NCBI GenBank assembly: GCA_041494275.1
Contig: JBGQAM010000030.1
Span: 1 to 19,646 of the forward strand
From: COMBO-56-21 sp041494275
Lineage (GTDB): Archaea > Thermoplasmatota > Thermoplasmata > UBA10834
Direction: 5' to 3'
DNA length: 19,646 bases
Shown here: positions 13,601 through 19,646 of the stretch, piece by piece
Position numbering within the stretch: the first letter of the stretch is position 1
Layout: each line of letters opens with the position of its first letter
Made by a program: the position numbers and the translations under genes
The notes under the pieces: model-generated
Told to the model about the DNA's origin: nothing
Seen by the model: the letters and a program-made list of their open reading frames with translations, nothing else
Databases searched by the model: none

Positions 13601-14758
13601 ATGCCATTTAATCTGTTCGTGCAGAGAACCATAACGGTCAAGTTCGAACCATCCGAAGCCATTAGGCAAACAGTCCGCATCTTCAACGAAGCCACGAACT
13701 TCTTTCTCAGATTGGGCTTCCACAACAGGACGCATTCCAAGAGGAAGCTCCAGGCGCTCGGATACTACGAAGCCCGCGACAAGTGGCCTGCGCTTCAATC
13801 CTCGCTCGTCCAGGGAGCGCGAGACTGCGCCGCTGATATGCTGAAACGGGAGCGGTGCAGGAGATTGCCGATCAAGAGACCAAACAGCACTGCGAGATTC
13901 AACCAGAGAACGTTCAAAGCCTTCCTTGATAGCGGATCCCTGTCTCTGACCACCGTTGAGGGGCGACTCAAGGTTCCGCTTCACATTCCCGAATACTTCA
14001 GGAAATATGCCGGTGGCAAGGTCAATGCGCTCAGAATCCGGGAGGTTGACCATAATCTGATGGCCGATCTGGTGGTCGAGTTGCCCGATGTCCCGATCAA
14101 AGATGTCCCCAATCCACGAGTCGTTGGCATCGACAGGGGCATCAACAACATCGCCGTCACATCCGATGGCAAGTTCTTCAACTCCAGGTATCTTCGGAAT
14201 GTCAGAGGCCGCTACGCATATCTCAGACGCGAGTTGCAGTCTGCAGGCACCCGCTCGGCAAAGAGGCACCTCAAGCGCCTCTCGGGACGGGAGAGACGGT
14301 TTCAAGCAGGCGTCAACCATAGGATCGCCAAAGAGATAGTCGGAACGGACTTCGATGTTCTGGCCTTGGAGGACTTGAGCATCGGGAAGGACAGGAGATT
14401 GGGGAGGGAGTTCAACCGCAAGCTCGGCAGGTGGGCCTTCGCTCAATTCGAGGCTTTTCTGCGCTACAAGTCCGAGGAGTGCGGGAAGCAAGTGGTCTCG
14501 GTCCCACCGGAGTACACCAGTCAGATGTGCTCTCGATGCGGGGATCTCGGGATAAGGGAGGGGCACTCGTTCCGATGCCCCGTCTGCTGCCGCTCGCTCA
14601 ATGCCGACCTCAACGCGGCAAGGAACATCGCCAGCCTCGGCAACGCCTTGGTTGGCAGGCCCACCGTCAACGGGCCGATCGTAGCGACCGGTGACGCGGA
14701 GGATCGAACCCCCGTTGAGGTCAGTTACAAGCCATCCATTTCAATGGGTGGTAGTTGA
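13601..14758 (+). CDS. tnpB: TnpB RNA-guided nuclease, apparently intact
   Basis: IS605-family TnpB, 385 residues, ancestor-type of Cas12: a RuvC nuclease guided by an RNA made from the element's right end. All expected catalytic residues are present: Asp178 in VVGIDRGINNIAV, Glu257 in DVLALEDLS and Asp336 in LNADLNAARNI. The zinc finger is complete (Cys310 and 313 in CSRCG, Cys326 and 329 in CPVC). The N-terminal region (1-170) would be the REC/wedge part. Start ATG 13601 lies 28 bp from the broken tnpA, with no clear Shine-Dalgarno site. The last codons overlap the right-end hairpin, and the stop lies 18 bp inside the convergent queC gene. The contrast with the damaged tnpA suggests selection for the nuclease or recent tnpA decay. 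Confidence 0.92.
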   Translation: MPFNLFVQRTITVKFEPSEAIRQTVRIFNEATNFFLRLGFHNRTHSKRKLQALGYYEARDKWPALQSSLVQGARDCAADMLKRERCRRLPIKRPNSTARFNQRTFKAFLDSGSLSLTTVEGRLKVPLHIPEYFRKYAGGKVNALRIREVDHNLMADLVVELPDVPIKDVPNPRVVGIDRGINNIAVTSDGKFFNSRYLRNVRGRYAYLRRELQSAGTRSAKRHLKRLSGRERRFQAGVNHRIAKEIVGTDFDVLALEDLSIGKDRRLGREFNRKLGRWAFAQFEAFLRYKSEECGKQVVSVPPEYTSQMCSRCGDLGIREGHSFRCPVCCRSLNADLNAARNIASLGNALVGRPTVNGPIVATGDAEDRTPVEVSYKPSISMGGS

Positions 14759-14778
14759 CTTCCTCCCCTCGTATTCCA
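14640..14778 (+). ncRNA. Predicted TnpB guide RNA (omega/reRNA) region
   Basis: TnpB guide RNAs come from the 3' end of tnpB and the right end, with the guide copied from DNA just past the element. By that rule the scaffold covers roughly the last 100-120 nt up to about 14759, including the CCATCCATT/AATGGGTGG hairpin, and the guide would start near 14760 as TTCCTCCCCTCGTATTCC, antisense to the 3' end of queC. The limits are inferred from the family rather than seen. Confidence 0.4.
14732..14751. repeat. Right-end hairpin of the IS element
   Basis: CCATCCATT (14732-14740) and AATGGGTGG (14743-14751) form a 9-bp stem with one G-T wobble and a 2-base loop. It lies at the 3' end of tnpB and overlaps the last codons of the convergent queC. 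Confidence 0.6.
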
Positions 14779-15442
14779 ATGGATCACGGATTCCGGCCTC
14801 CGAGAAACCTCTCAGCCTTAGAAGACAGGAATCGCACTTGCCGCAAGCTTTGACACCACCTTTGTAGCAGCTCCAAGTGTCCTCCAGCGGAACCTTTAGG
14901 CGAATTGCCTCTCTAACGATATCGCCCTTGGATTTCGTCAGGATCGGAGTCTCAACTCTAATACCACGGCCCTCTCTGCCCGCCTTGGTTCCGACGTCGA
15001 GTGTTCGCTGGAATGCCGCCATGAATTCCGCGGTGCAGTCAGGATAGCCGCTGAAGTCCACTGAGTTGGCCGCTATGAATACGACATCGGCGCCTCTGCT
15101 CTCAGCGATGGATGCTGCGATACTCAGGAAGATGATGTTCCTGGACGGCACATATGTGCTGGGCACGCCGGACGATATCTCTTCCTCGGTCCTGTTCTCC
15201 GGGACGGGAATCGATCCTCTTGTTAGCGAGCTCCTTAGTAACTCGCCGAGATCCAGCGGGACGATAATGTGTTCCTTCGCCTCGAAGTGGCGAGCTATCT
15301 TCCTCGAGCTGCTGAGCTCCCGCCTGTGCTTCTGCCCATAATCGAACGTAAGCGCAACGACATCGTATCCTCGTTCCTTCACGAGCGCGAGCACAGTCGA
15401 CGAATCGAGACCACCTGAAAGAAGAACGATCGCCTCTGCCAT
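14741..15442 (-). CDS. queC: 7-cyano-7-deazaguanine (preQ0) synthase
   Basis: ATP-dependent conversion of 7-carboxy-7-deazaguanine to preQ0, which archaeal TGT inserts into tRNA as the archaeosine precursor. The 233-residue protein has the PP-loop SGGLDS (9-14), the SVDFSGYPDC segment, and the zinc-site cysteines Cys192, 200, 203 and 206 (SCYKG...CGKCDSC). The usual ending is around GIRDPLEYEG; the final residues RKSTTTH and the stop codon run into the right end of the IS element, so the insertion probably replaced the natural C-terminal tail without hurting the core. It starts 15 bp after queD. ATG 15442 has only a weak Shine-Dalgarno site. Confidence 0.94.
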   Translation of the reverse strand: MAEAIVLLSGGLDSSTVLALVKERGYDVVALTFDYGQKHRRELSSSRKIARHFEAKEHIIVPLDLGELLRSSLTRGSIPVPENRTEEEISSGVPSTYVPSRNIIFLSIAASIAESRGADVVFIAANSVDFSGYPDCTAEFMAAFQRTLDVGTKAGREGRGIRVETPILTKSKGDIVREAIRLKVPLEDTWSCYKGGVKACGKCDSCLLRLRGFSEAGIRDPLEYEGRKSTTTH

Positions 15443-15457
15443 CTAGACACCAACCGC

Positions 15458-15925
15458 TCAGAAGTCGTGGCCGGTCCAGGCGCCCTGACCTCTGCCCTCG
15501 TCAACCCCGATCTCGATGCGTGTGACATTCTTTGGGAACTTAACCTTCTCCAGCATCCGCTTCAGCACGAAATTCGAAAGGGTCTCCGCGGAAGCGACTT
15601 CAATCTCGAGCATTATGCAGTCGCACTTCGGTAATGTTAGCTTCTTGTCGCCGATTATGTACTCGACATATTCCTTGCCGATCGTGACCCCATGGTCCTT
15701 GGCCGGGATGAGCACTCGGTGATCCAGCTCCGCCGCGACCCCCCTCAGAAATTCCTTCACACTGATGAAATCCATAATGACTCCGTCCGGGCCCATCTCT
15801 CCCTCGATCTTCATGTTGATCGCATAGTCATGGCCGTGGAGTCTACCGCATTTGGAGTGCATCGGGATTATATGTGTGGCTGAGAAGCTTATCTTCGAGG
15901 CCCAACCATTGATTTCCAGTCGCAT
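15458..15925 (-). CDS. queD: 6-carboxytetrahydropterin synthase (PTPS family)
   Basis: Makes 6-carboxy-5,6,7,8-tetrahydropterin from dihydroneopterin triphosphate, the first committed step towards preQ0. The 155-residue protein carries the zinc ligands His18 (FSATH), His30 and His32 with catalytic Cys26 in the CX3HGH pattern (CGRLHGH) that marks QueD rather than mammalian PTPS. DHRVL and VASAETLSNF are also family motifs. ATG 15925 is preferred over TTG 15931. It is the first of the three que genes, 35 bp after the MtxX-like gene on the same strand. Confidence 0.92.
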   Translation of the reverse strand: MRLEINGWASKISFSATHIIPMHSKCGRLHGHDYAINMKIEGEMGPDGVIMDFISVKEFLRGVAAELDHRVLIPAKDHGVTIGKEYVEYIIGDKKLTLPKCDCIMLEIEVASAETLSNFVLKRMLEKVKFPKNVTRIEIGVDEGRGQGAWTGHDF

Positions 15926-15960
15926 CGCCAAAGGGATAGTTCAAGGGCACTAAAATAGTT

Positions 15961-16737
15961 TCAGGCCTTCTTGGTAGGTTTTGACATCGATTCGGCCAGA
16001 CCAGCAGCGAAGAGCACAGAATCCAAGAAATCGGCCTTGCCCCTGGAGGTATCGACAAAGACCTTGTCGAGGTTCACCACGGGGGCGCCGTAGGCTCTCG
16101 TGGCGCCCACGAAATGGAGTGATCGGAAAATCAGGTTCCCGGATACACCATCCGGAGCAATGACAAGATCGCAATCCTTAACAGCGTCTTCGAGAAGGAT
16201 TGCATAGTGCCTCGCGTTCGTTCCCTGTTTCTTCAGGGCTCTAGCCAGCATCTCGCCTTCTTGGAGGCTCGTTCTGATCTGAGGTCCTCGATTCCCATCC
16301 TCTAGTCGTCCTTTCGACAGGATCCCGGCCTTCAGGTTCCAACCCAGCCTTGAGAAGTACTCTATCGTCGAAAAGGCGAGCCTTGTCTTTGATGGATAGT
16401 CGACACCCTCATCGATTCCGACTGGGGTCAGGATGAAAGGTTTCCCGCGCGAATCCTCCAAGACCGCAGCCCTCATGACTTCCTTCAGTCTGAATTCGTC
16501 CTTCAGGCATTGCAGCACTCTGGATGAACTCAGAGCACCCCGAACAGCGACGTCAATCTCGCCCCGTCTCAGGGAGTTGACCAGGTCTCTGGGCTCCTCA
16601 AAACTAACGATTTGAATCCGACTTCCCGACGATACCACAAGTCTCTTCGTGTCGGCTAGGACCGCAGACGATCCACCCATTCCGACCTTCACGCGACTTC
16701 GAGTGCCGCGCGCCAAGAGGTCTTTGACGTCAATCAA
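15961..16737 (-). CDS. mtxX: MtxX-like protein (methanogen marker 4 / phosphotransacetylase-like)
   Basis: The 258-residue protein resembles, from memory, the MtxX (methanogenesis marker protein 4) family, distantly related to phosphate acetyl/butyryltransferases. The recognisable part is the C-terminal CDLVIAPDGVSGNLIFRSL segment followed by GAPVVNLDKVFVDTSR; the N-terminal VKVGMGGSS also fits. No reaction is established for the family, and the old methyltransferase name is not well supported. The TTG start at 16737 has GAGGAGG upstream, overlapping the dph2 stop codon, which suggests coupling to dph2. Its presence need not mean the organism is a methanogen. Confidence 0.6.
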   Translation of the reverse strand: MIDVKDLLARGTRSRVKVGMGGSSAVLADTKRLVVSSGSRIQIVSFEEPRDLVNSLRRGEIDVAVRGALSSSRVLQCLKDEFRLKEVMRAAVLEDSRGKPFILTPVGIDEGVDYPSKTRLAFSTIEYFSRLGWNLKAGILSKGRLEDGNRGPQIRTSLQEGEMLARALKKQGTNARHYAILLEDAVKDCDLVIAPDGVSGNLIFRSLHFVGATRAYGAPVVNLDKVFVDTSRGKADFLDSVLFAAGLAESMSKPTKKA

Positions 16738-16752
16738 GTGTGCGCTGCCTCC

Positions 16753-17748
16753 TCAGAGTTCATCCTCGGTCATCTGATCAAATGAGTAGTTCTCCCACTT
16801 TCGGACTCCAAGGACGATCTCAAGCTCCTGCGGAGTGAGAAGTGGTTTATCATACACCGCGACATCATCTATCGCAATCCTCGGACAGGCGGTTGACACA
16901 TAAGCGTCAAAGCCTAGTGATTTCAGCTTCTCTGGGTCGAACTTGTCCATTAGTATCAGAGCGGCGTCCTTCTTCTTCCATCTGAGCAGCTTCCTCAGCT
17001 CCTTCGCCCGTCGCATTCTCCTCTGGCCGAGCTTCTCACCGACGATGATCCCGAAAGTCCGGGCGCGTTCCGCCCTCTCGATCACCGCATGCCGCTGCCT
17101 GAGGATCTTGTCCTTGGCCTGGTCTATCTCCCTCGGCTCCTCAAGATTGGGGTCCAGGATCACAACCTTCTTCCCGGTCGCGAGATGCACGCCCAGCGCG
17201 TGGAACGTCCCGCTGCCGATCAGAAGATAACTGTTCACTTCCTTGGCAATCGAAGTGGCGGACGTGTAGTTACATCCGAGCACCTCACCTGCATGTGAGA
17301 TCCTGCTGTCGCCTTCTCCGATCCTGGTCTTGATGCCCATGCTGTCCAGGCCCTCGATGACGTCATCCAGCTCCATGAGGTGTTGCGAAGTGGCCAAGAC
17401 GCCGACAGGCTCCTGGATCATCCCTACGGACTTTTTCAATTGATCCCCGAGTGGGACATTGGATCGAGCGGGGACGAATATCAAGGGCTTTGAGAACTTC
17501 AGCGATGGTATCGGCGAATGACCGATGTTGACAATCGCATCGACAATATCGAAGAGCGAGCTCGGGACATCACAGGCACCGAAACAAGGCTCCGCGACGA
17601 CAAGGACCTCTACTCCAGCTTTGTTCTCGATGTCCTCGGCGAACTGGTAGGCACGCTTCTTCAGGCCCTCGGGGACCTGGAGAGCGATTATCCTAGCCTT
17701 AAGCCTCTTGATCTCTGATATCGCGCTTGTGAGATCTACATCGTACAT
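16753..17748 (-). CDS. dph2: Diphthamide synthase subunit Dph2 (non-canonical radical SAM)
   Basis: Transfers a 3-amino-3-carboxypropyl group from SAM to a histidine of elongation factor 2, the first step of diphthamide synthesis. The archaeal enzyme works as a homodimer. The three cysteines that bind the [4Fe-4S] cluster are spread through the protein as in Pyrococcus Dph2: Cys59 (PCFGACD), Cys159 (GEVLGCNY) and Cys288 (STACPRIAIDD). The 331-residue length is normal. ATG 17748 has no clear Shine-Dalgarno site. It lies 118 bp after rpl10e and 15 bp before the MtxX-like gene on the same strand. Confidence 0.94.
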   Translation of the reverse strand: MYDVDLTSAISEIKRLKARIIALQVPEGLKKRAYQFAEDIENKAGVEVLVVAEPCFGACDVPSSLFDIVDAIVNIGHSPIPSLKFSKPLIFVPARSNVPLGDQLKKSVGMIQEPVGVLATSQHLMELDDVIEGLDSMGIKTRIGEGDSRISHAGEVLGCNYTSATSIAKEVNSYLLIGSGTFHALGVHLATGKKVVILDPNLEEPREIDQAKDKILRQRHAVIERAERARTFGIIVGEKLGQRRMRRAKELRKLLRWKKKDAALILMDKFDPEKLKSLGFDAYVSTACPRIAIDDVAVYDKPLLTPQELEIVLGVRKWENYSFDQMTEDEL

Positions 17749-17825
17749 GATGGGAAACCAACCATAGGCCTTCCGAACATTTCCGGATGCAGGACTGGGT
17801 CGTACGATTGTGGTAACGGGAAGCG

Positions 17826-17834
17826 TAATAAAAA
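17826..17834 (-). promoter_or_regulatory. A/T run between rpl10e and dph2: terminator or TATA element
   Basis: On the minus strand this reads TTTTTATTA, 32 nt after the rpl10e stop and about 80 nt before dph2. It could be a T-tract terminator for rpl10e, a TATA element for dph2, or both; sequence alone does not separate these. Confidence 0.35.
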
Positions 17835-17866
17835 CATTATGCGCCAGAGAACGGGTCCGATGTCAA

Positions 17867-18382
17867 TCAGGCTGCTACAGGCGACCCACGCTCTACCTCG
17901 ATATAGCACGGTGATGGCAACTTGATTGCAGCCCGTTTCAGCGCCAGTTTCGCGGTCGTGAAGTTCGCCGGCGTCGTCTCCAAGGTCATAATCTCTTGGT
18001 CCGCGCCGACCCTGGCGGCCGTTCCGACGGGCTTGCCGAACGCATGTCTCATGCCATCGGAGATACGGTCAGCACCCGCACCTGTCGCGATCTTGTTCTC
18101 CCTGATGACGTTGTGAGGATAGACTCTGATCTTGAGATGATAGCCGCTCTGAGGTATCTTCTTCGCTAGGAACCTGTTCGCCGAGATACGAGCAGCCTCC
18201 AAAGCGATGTGTCTGATCTGACACTGTTCAACAACATGCAGGGTCATCCGGACTGCGTAATCTCCCTTCTGCCCGTGCTCGAATTGTGTGATTCTGTTAG
18301 AAGGAACGCCTCCCATGTACTCCCTTCGGCAGTATGCCTGCCCTTTGATCTCCCTGTACATGCTTCCGGGCTTTCGAGACAT
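17867..18382 (-). CDS. rpl10e: Large-subunit ribosomal protein L10e (uL16)
   Basis: Archaeal/eukaryal member of the uL16 family, located near the tRNA sites of the large subunit. At 171 residues it has the normal length, and it has the familiar MSRKPGSMYREIKGQAYCRREYMGGVP start, the QIRHIALEAARISANRFL helix, and the RVYPHNVIRENK and GMRHAFGKPVGTAARV segments. ATG 18382 is supported by GGTGG just upstream and a strong TATA box about 55 nt away. It heads a long run of minus-strand genes. Confidence 0.96.
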   Translation of the reverse strand: MSRKPGSMYREIKGQAYCRREYMGGVPSNRITQFEHGQKGDYAVRMTLHVVEQCQIRHIALEAARISANRFLAKKIPQSGYHLKIRVYPHNVIRENKIATGAGADRISDGMRHAFGKPVGTAARVGADQEIMTLETTPANFTTAKLALKRAAIKLPSPCYIEVERGSPVAA

Positions 18383-18434
18383 AGGACCACCAGTTGCGAA
18401 TTCTATCTCAGGTTTGCGGAGATAATGGTCGTCG

Positions 18435-18442
18435 TATTTAAA
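18435..18442 (-). promoter_or_regulatory. Strong TATA box for rpl10e
   Basis: TATTTAAA on the plus strand reads TTTAAATA on the minus strand, a near-perfect archaeal TATA box. It predicts a transcript start near 18413 and a 5' leader of about 30 nt for rpl10e. Confidence 0.65.
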
Positions 18443-18536
18443 CCTCTCTGAGTTGACCGACCAATTGGTTTCGATGCTGGCTACGCATACTCAGCCACCA
18501 AGCATTATCTAAGCTCAGCCCAATTACCGCGACGAC

Positions 18537-18854
18537 ATGGGAAGGAGACATCTAGGTAAGCGCGATGCCAAGGACATCGCGAGAGAGCGCATAGACGGAC
18601 TGTTCGCGCTCGCGGAACAGGAAGTTCACAAAGGATCAGCGGAAAGATCCAAGCGATATGTCTCCCTTGCGTTGAGAATCGGCGAACGCCACAAGGTGAG
18701 GACGGGACACAAGAGGACCTACTGCCCAGAGTGCCACTCGTACTTCGCGCCGCCCATCAATGTTCGTGTGAGGACGGGTAGAGGGAACATCTCAATGACA
18801 TGTCTCGCATGCGGACACATCTCAAGGTACCCGCTCGTGCAAAAGAGGAGGTAG
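18537..18854 (+). CDS. rnp4: RNase P protein component 4 (Rpp21/Rpr2 family)
   Basis: Zinc-binding protein subunit of archaeal RNase P, which trims tRNA 5' leaders; it pairs with Rpp29 on the RNA specificity domain. The 105-residue protein has an N-terminal helical, basic region and a zinc ribbon with Cys63 and 66 (CPEC) and Cys89 and 92 (CLAC). ATG 18537 gives the usual MGRRHLGKRDAK-type start and lacks a Shine-Dalgarno site. The CRM-domain gene begins 4 nt after its stop, so the two form an operon of RNA-binding proteins. Confidence 0.92.
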   Translation: MGRRHLGKRDAKDIARERIDGLFALAEQEVHKGSAERSKRYVSLALRIGERHKVRTGHKRTYCPECHSYFAPPINVRVRTGRGNISMTCLACGHISRYPLVQKRR

Positions 18855-18858
18855 GGTT

Positions 18859-19116
18859 TTGGACAAGAAGATGATAATAGAGCTCAGGGGCAAGGCCCAG
18901 GCGCTCCCAGCAACGGTCCACATCGGCAAGGACGGCATCACGCAGACAATCATCGATGAGATCGCGAAACAGCTCAAGAAGACGAAGTTGGTGAAGATCA
19001 AGTTGCTGCCCGCCCTCGAGAAGGATAGGAATGAGGCCGGATTGGAACTCGCAAAGGCAACTACATCGGTCCTCGTTGAGGTCAGAGGAAGGACTGTCGT
19101 GCTTGCTACTGAATAG
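18859..19116 (+). CDS. CRM/YhbY-domain RNA-binding protein
   Basis: The 85-residue protein consists of one CRM domain (YhbY family): ELRGKAQALPATVHIGKDGIT, with the GKDG form of the GxxG RNA-binding loop, then IIDEIAKQLKKTKLVKIKLL and the closing VVLATE strand. Bacterial YhbY binds pre-50S ribosomes, so an assembly role is plausible here. The TTG start is supported by GGAGGT (18847-18852), which lies at the end of rnp4. Pairing of this family with RNase P or ribosomal genes is common in archaea as I recall. Confidence 0.9.
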   Translation: MDKKMIIELRGKAQALPATVHIGKDGITQTIIDEIAKQLKKTKLVKIKLLPALEKDRNEAGLELAKATTSVLVEVRGRTVVLATE

Positions 19117-19141
19117 GGTCGTGTGACTCTCATGACCAGCC

Positions 19142-19149
19142 TTTAAATA
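19142..19149 (+). promoter_or_regulatory. TATA box for serS
   Basis: TTTAAATA is a consensus-like archaeal TATA box about 45 nt before the TTG start of serS. It predicts a transcript start near 19170 and a leader of about 20 nt. Confidence 0.6.
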
Positions 19150-19190
19150 TCGACTATGTGATTGACAGAAAAAAGTGAGCGTGGTTTGGG

Positions 19191-19646
19191 TTGCTAGATG
19201 CCAAGTTCATAAGGGAGAATGCGGAGACTGTCCGACAATCACTCGTCAATCGGAACTATGACCTCTCCGTCCTTGATAAGTTCCTTGAGCTCGACAAGAG
19301 GTGGCGGACGCTAACTGAAGAGGGCAATTCACTCCGTAAGAAAAGGAACGAAGTCTCCGAACAGATTTCGAAGTTGCCCAAAGACCAGAAGCAGACCGTG
19401 ATCAGTGAGATGAAGGGAATCGCAGACAGGATCAGACAAATCGAGGCAGAGACCAAGAAGATCGATGTGGACAGGGACGAGCTGCTCCTCAACATGCCGA
19501 ACGTTCCAGACCCGAGCGTGCCCGTCGGCGCGCTCGACGAAGGAGACGAATTCCTGAGGAGCTGGGGCAACAAGAGGGAGTTCGATTTCAAGCCACTGAA
19601 TCACTGTGAGATCGGTGAGAGGCTGGACATCATCGATTTCGAGCGC
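19191..19646 (+). CDS. serS: Seryl-tRNA synthetase, N-terminal part (cut by window end)
   Basis: The frame is open from TTG 19191 to the window end (152 codons), and the product begins MLDAKFIRENAETVRQSL, the standard start of the common (bacterial/eukaryal-like) SerRS. Residues 1-110 are the long coiled-coil arm that binds tRNA-Ser (ELDKRWRTLTEEGNSLRKKRNEVS and the return helix), followed by LLLNMPNVPDPSVPVG and the entry to the class II core (FDFKPLNHCEIGERLDIIDFER). This is not the rare methanogen-type SerRS. The Shine-Dalgarno site is weak; the TATA box upstream supports the start. Confidence 0.93.
   Translation, partial: MLDAKFIRENAETVRQSLVNRNYDLSVLDKFLELDKRWRTLTEEGNSLRKKRNEVSEQISKLPKDQKQTVISEMKGIADRIRQIEAETKKIDVDRDELLLNMPNVPDPSVPVGALDEGDEFLRSWGNKREFDFKPLNHCEIGERLDIIDFER

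Larger units (their letters stand above)
13155..14759. mobile_element. IS200/IS605-type element with divergent tnpA remnant and tnpB
   Basis: The layout is left end, tnpA (minus), tnpB (plus), right end, as in the IS605/IS608 group, with only 28 bp between the divergent start codons. Each end has a subterminal hairpin (13164-13191 and 14732-14751), as the family requires for TnpA recognition. The element lies between queC and queE, interrupting the queD-queC-queE order. The exact ends are uncertain: the left boundary is probably between 13140 and 13163, and the right boundary is probably just after the TTGAC at 14755-14759. Family members make no target duplication, so flanking repeats cannot be used to place them. 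Confidence 0.75.

Noticed and set aside
13475..14566. 363-codon open frame antisense to tnpB
   Set aside because: It is a shadow: the plus-strand frame encodes TnpB with all its motifs, and the antisense product resembles nothing I know.
14695..14722. GGATCGAACCCCC resembles the T-arm end of a tRNA gene
   Set aside because: No acceptor, D-arm or anticodon arm could be found around it, and it lies inside the tnpB coding sequence.
13155..14759. Whether the TnpB is a nuclease-dead TldR-type repressor
   Set aside because: All three RuvC acidic residues and the zinc-finger cysteines are present, so the nuclease-dead explanation does not fit.

Overview
The window is euryarchaeal chromosomal DNA, most likely from the Thermoplasmatota. 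Evidence for an archaeon: ribosomal protein L10e, the RNase P protein Rnp4 (Rpp21), an archaeal-type Dph2, a threonyl-tRNA synthetase with the archaeal N-terminal editing domain, preQ0/archaeosine genes (queD, queC, queE), TTTAWATA-type TATA boxes and frequent TTG/GTG starts. The DUF835 protein at the left edge belongs to a family I associate with Thermoplasmata and Thermococci. The lineage call is inference.

Layout. (1) 1-1903: a membrane/DUF835 protein cut by the left edge, convergent with pheA (prephenate dehydratase). (2) 1976-6673: a TATA palindrome shared by divergent pheA and leu transcription units, then a roughly 140-nt leader, then leuA-leuC-leuD-leuB with overlapping or closely spaced genes. 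The leader holds a 19-codon ORF with a Shine-Dalgarno site and 8 Leu plus 2 Ile codons, and its 3' half folds into an 11-bp hairpin just before leuA. This looks like a leucine-sensing attenuator and is the most surprising thing in the window. (3) 6674-8860: a 491-aa protein of unknown family with two apparent winged-helix regions, then a small winged-helix regulator behind an array of CATAAG half-sites. (4) 8902-10494, minus strand: a CorA-like transporter without the GMN signature, followed by a tandem-ACT protein. (5) 10651-12489: thrS.

(6) 12499-18382, minus strand: rpl10e, dph2, an MtxX-like gene, queD, queC and queE. The que genes make preQ0 for archaeosine. Between queC and queE lies an IS200/IS605-type element. 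Its TnpA gene is broken (frameshift at codon 3 and His in place of the catalytic Tyr), but its TnpB is intact, so a TnpB nuclease with its presumed right-end guide RNA is retained inside a tRNA-modification operon. (7) 18537-19646: rnp4, a CRM/YhbY RNA-binding protein, and the start of serS, cut by the right edge.

No stretch longer than 300 bases lacks a gene. I saw no tRNA, rRNA or CRISPR array.
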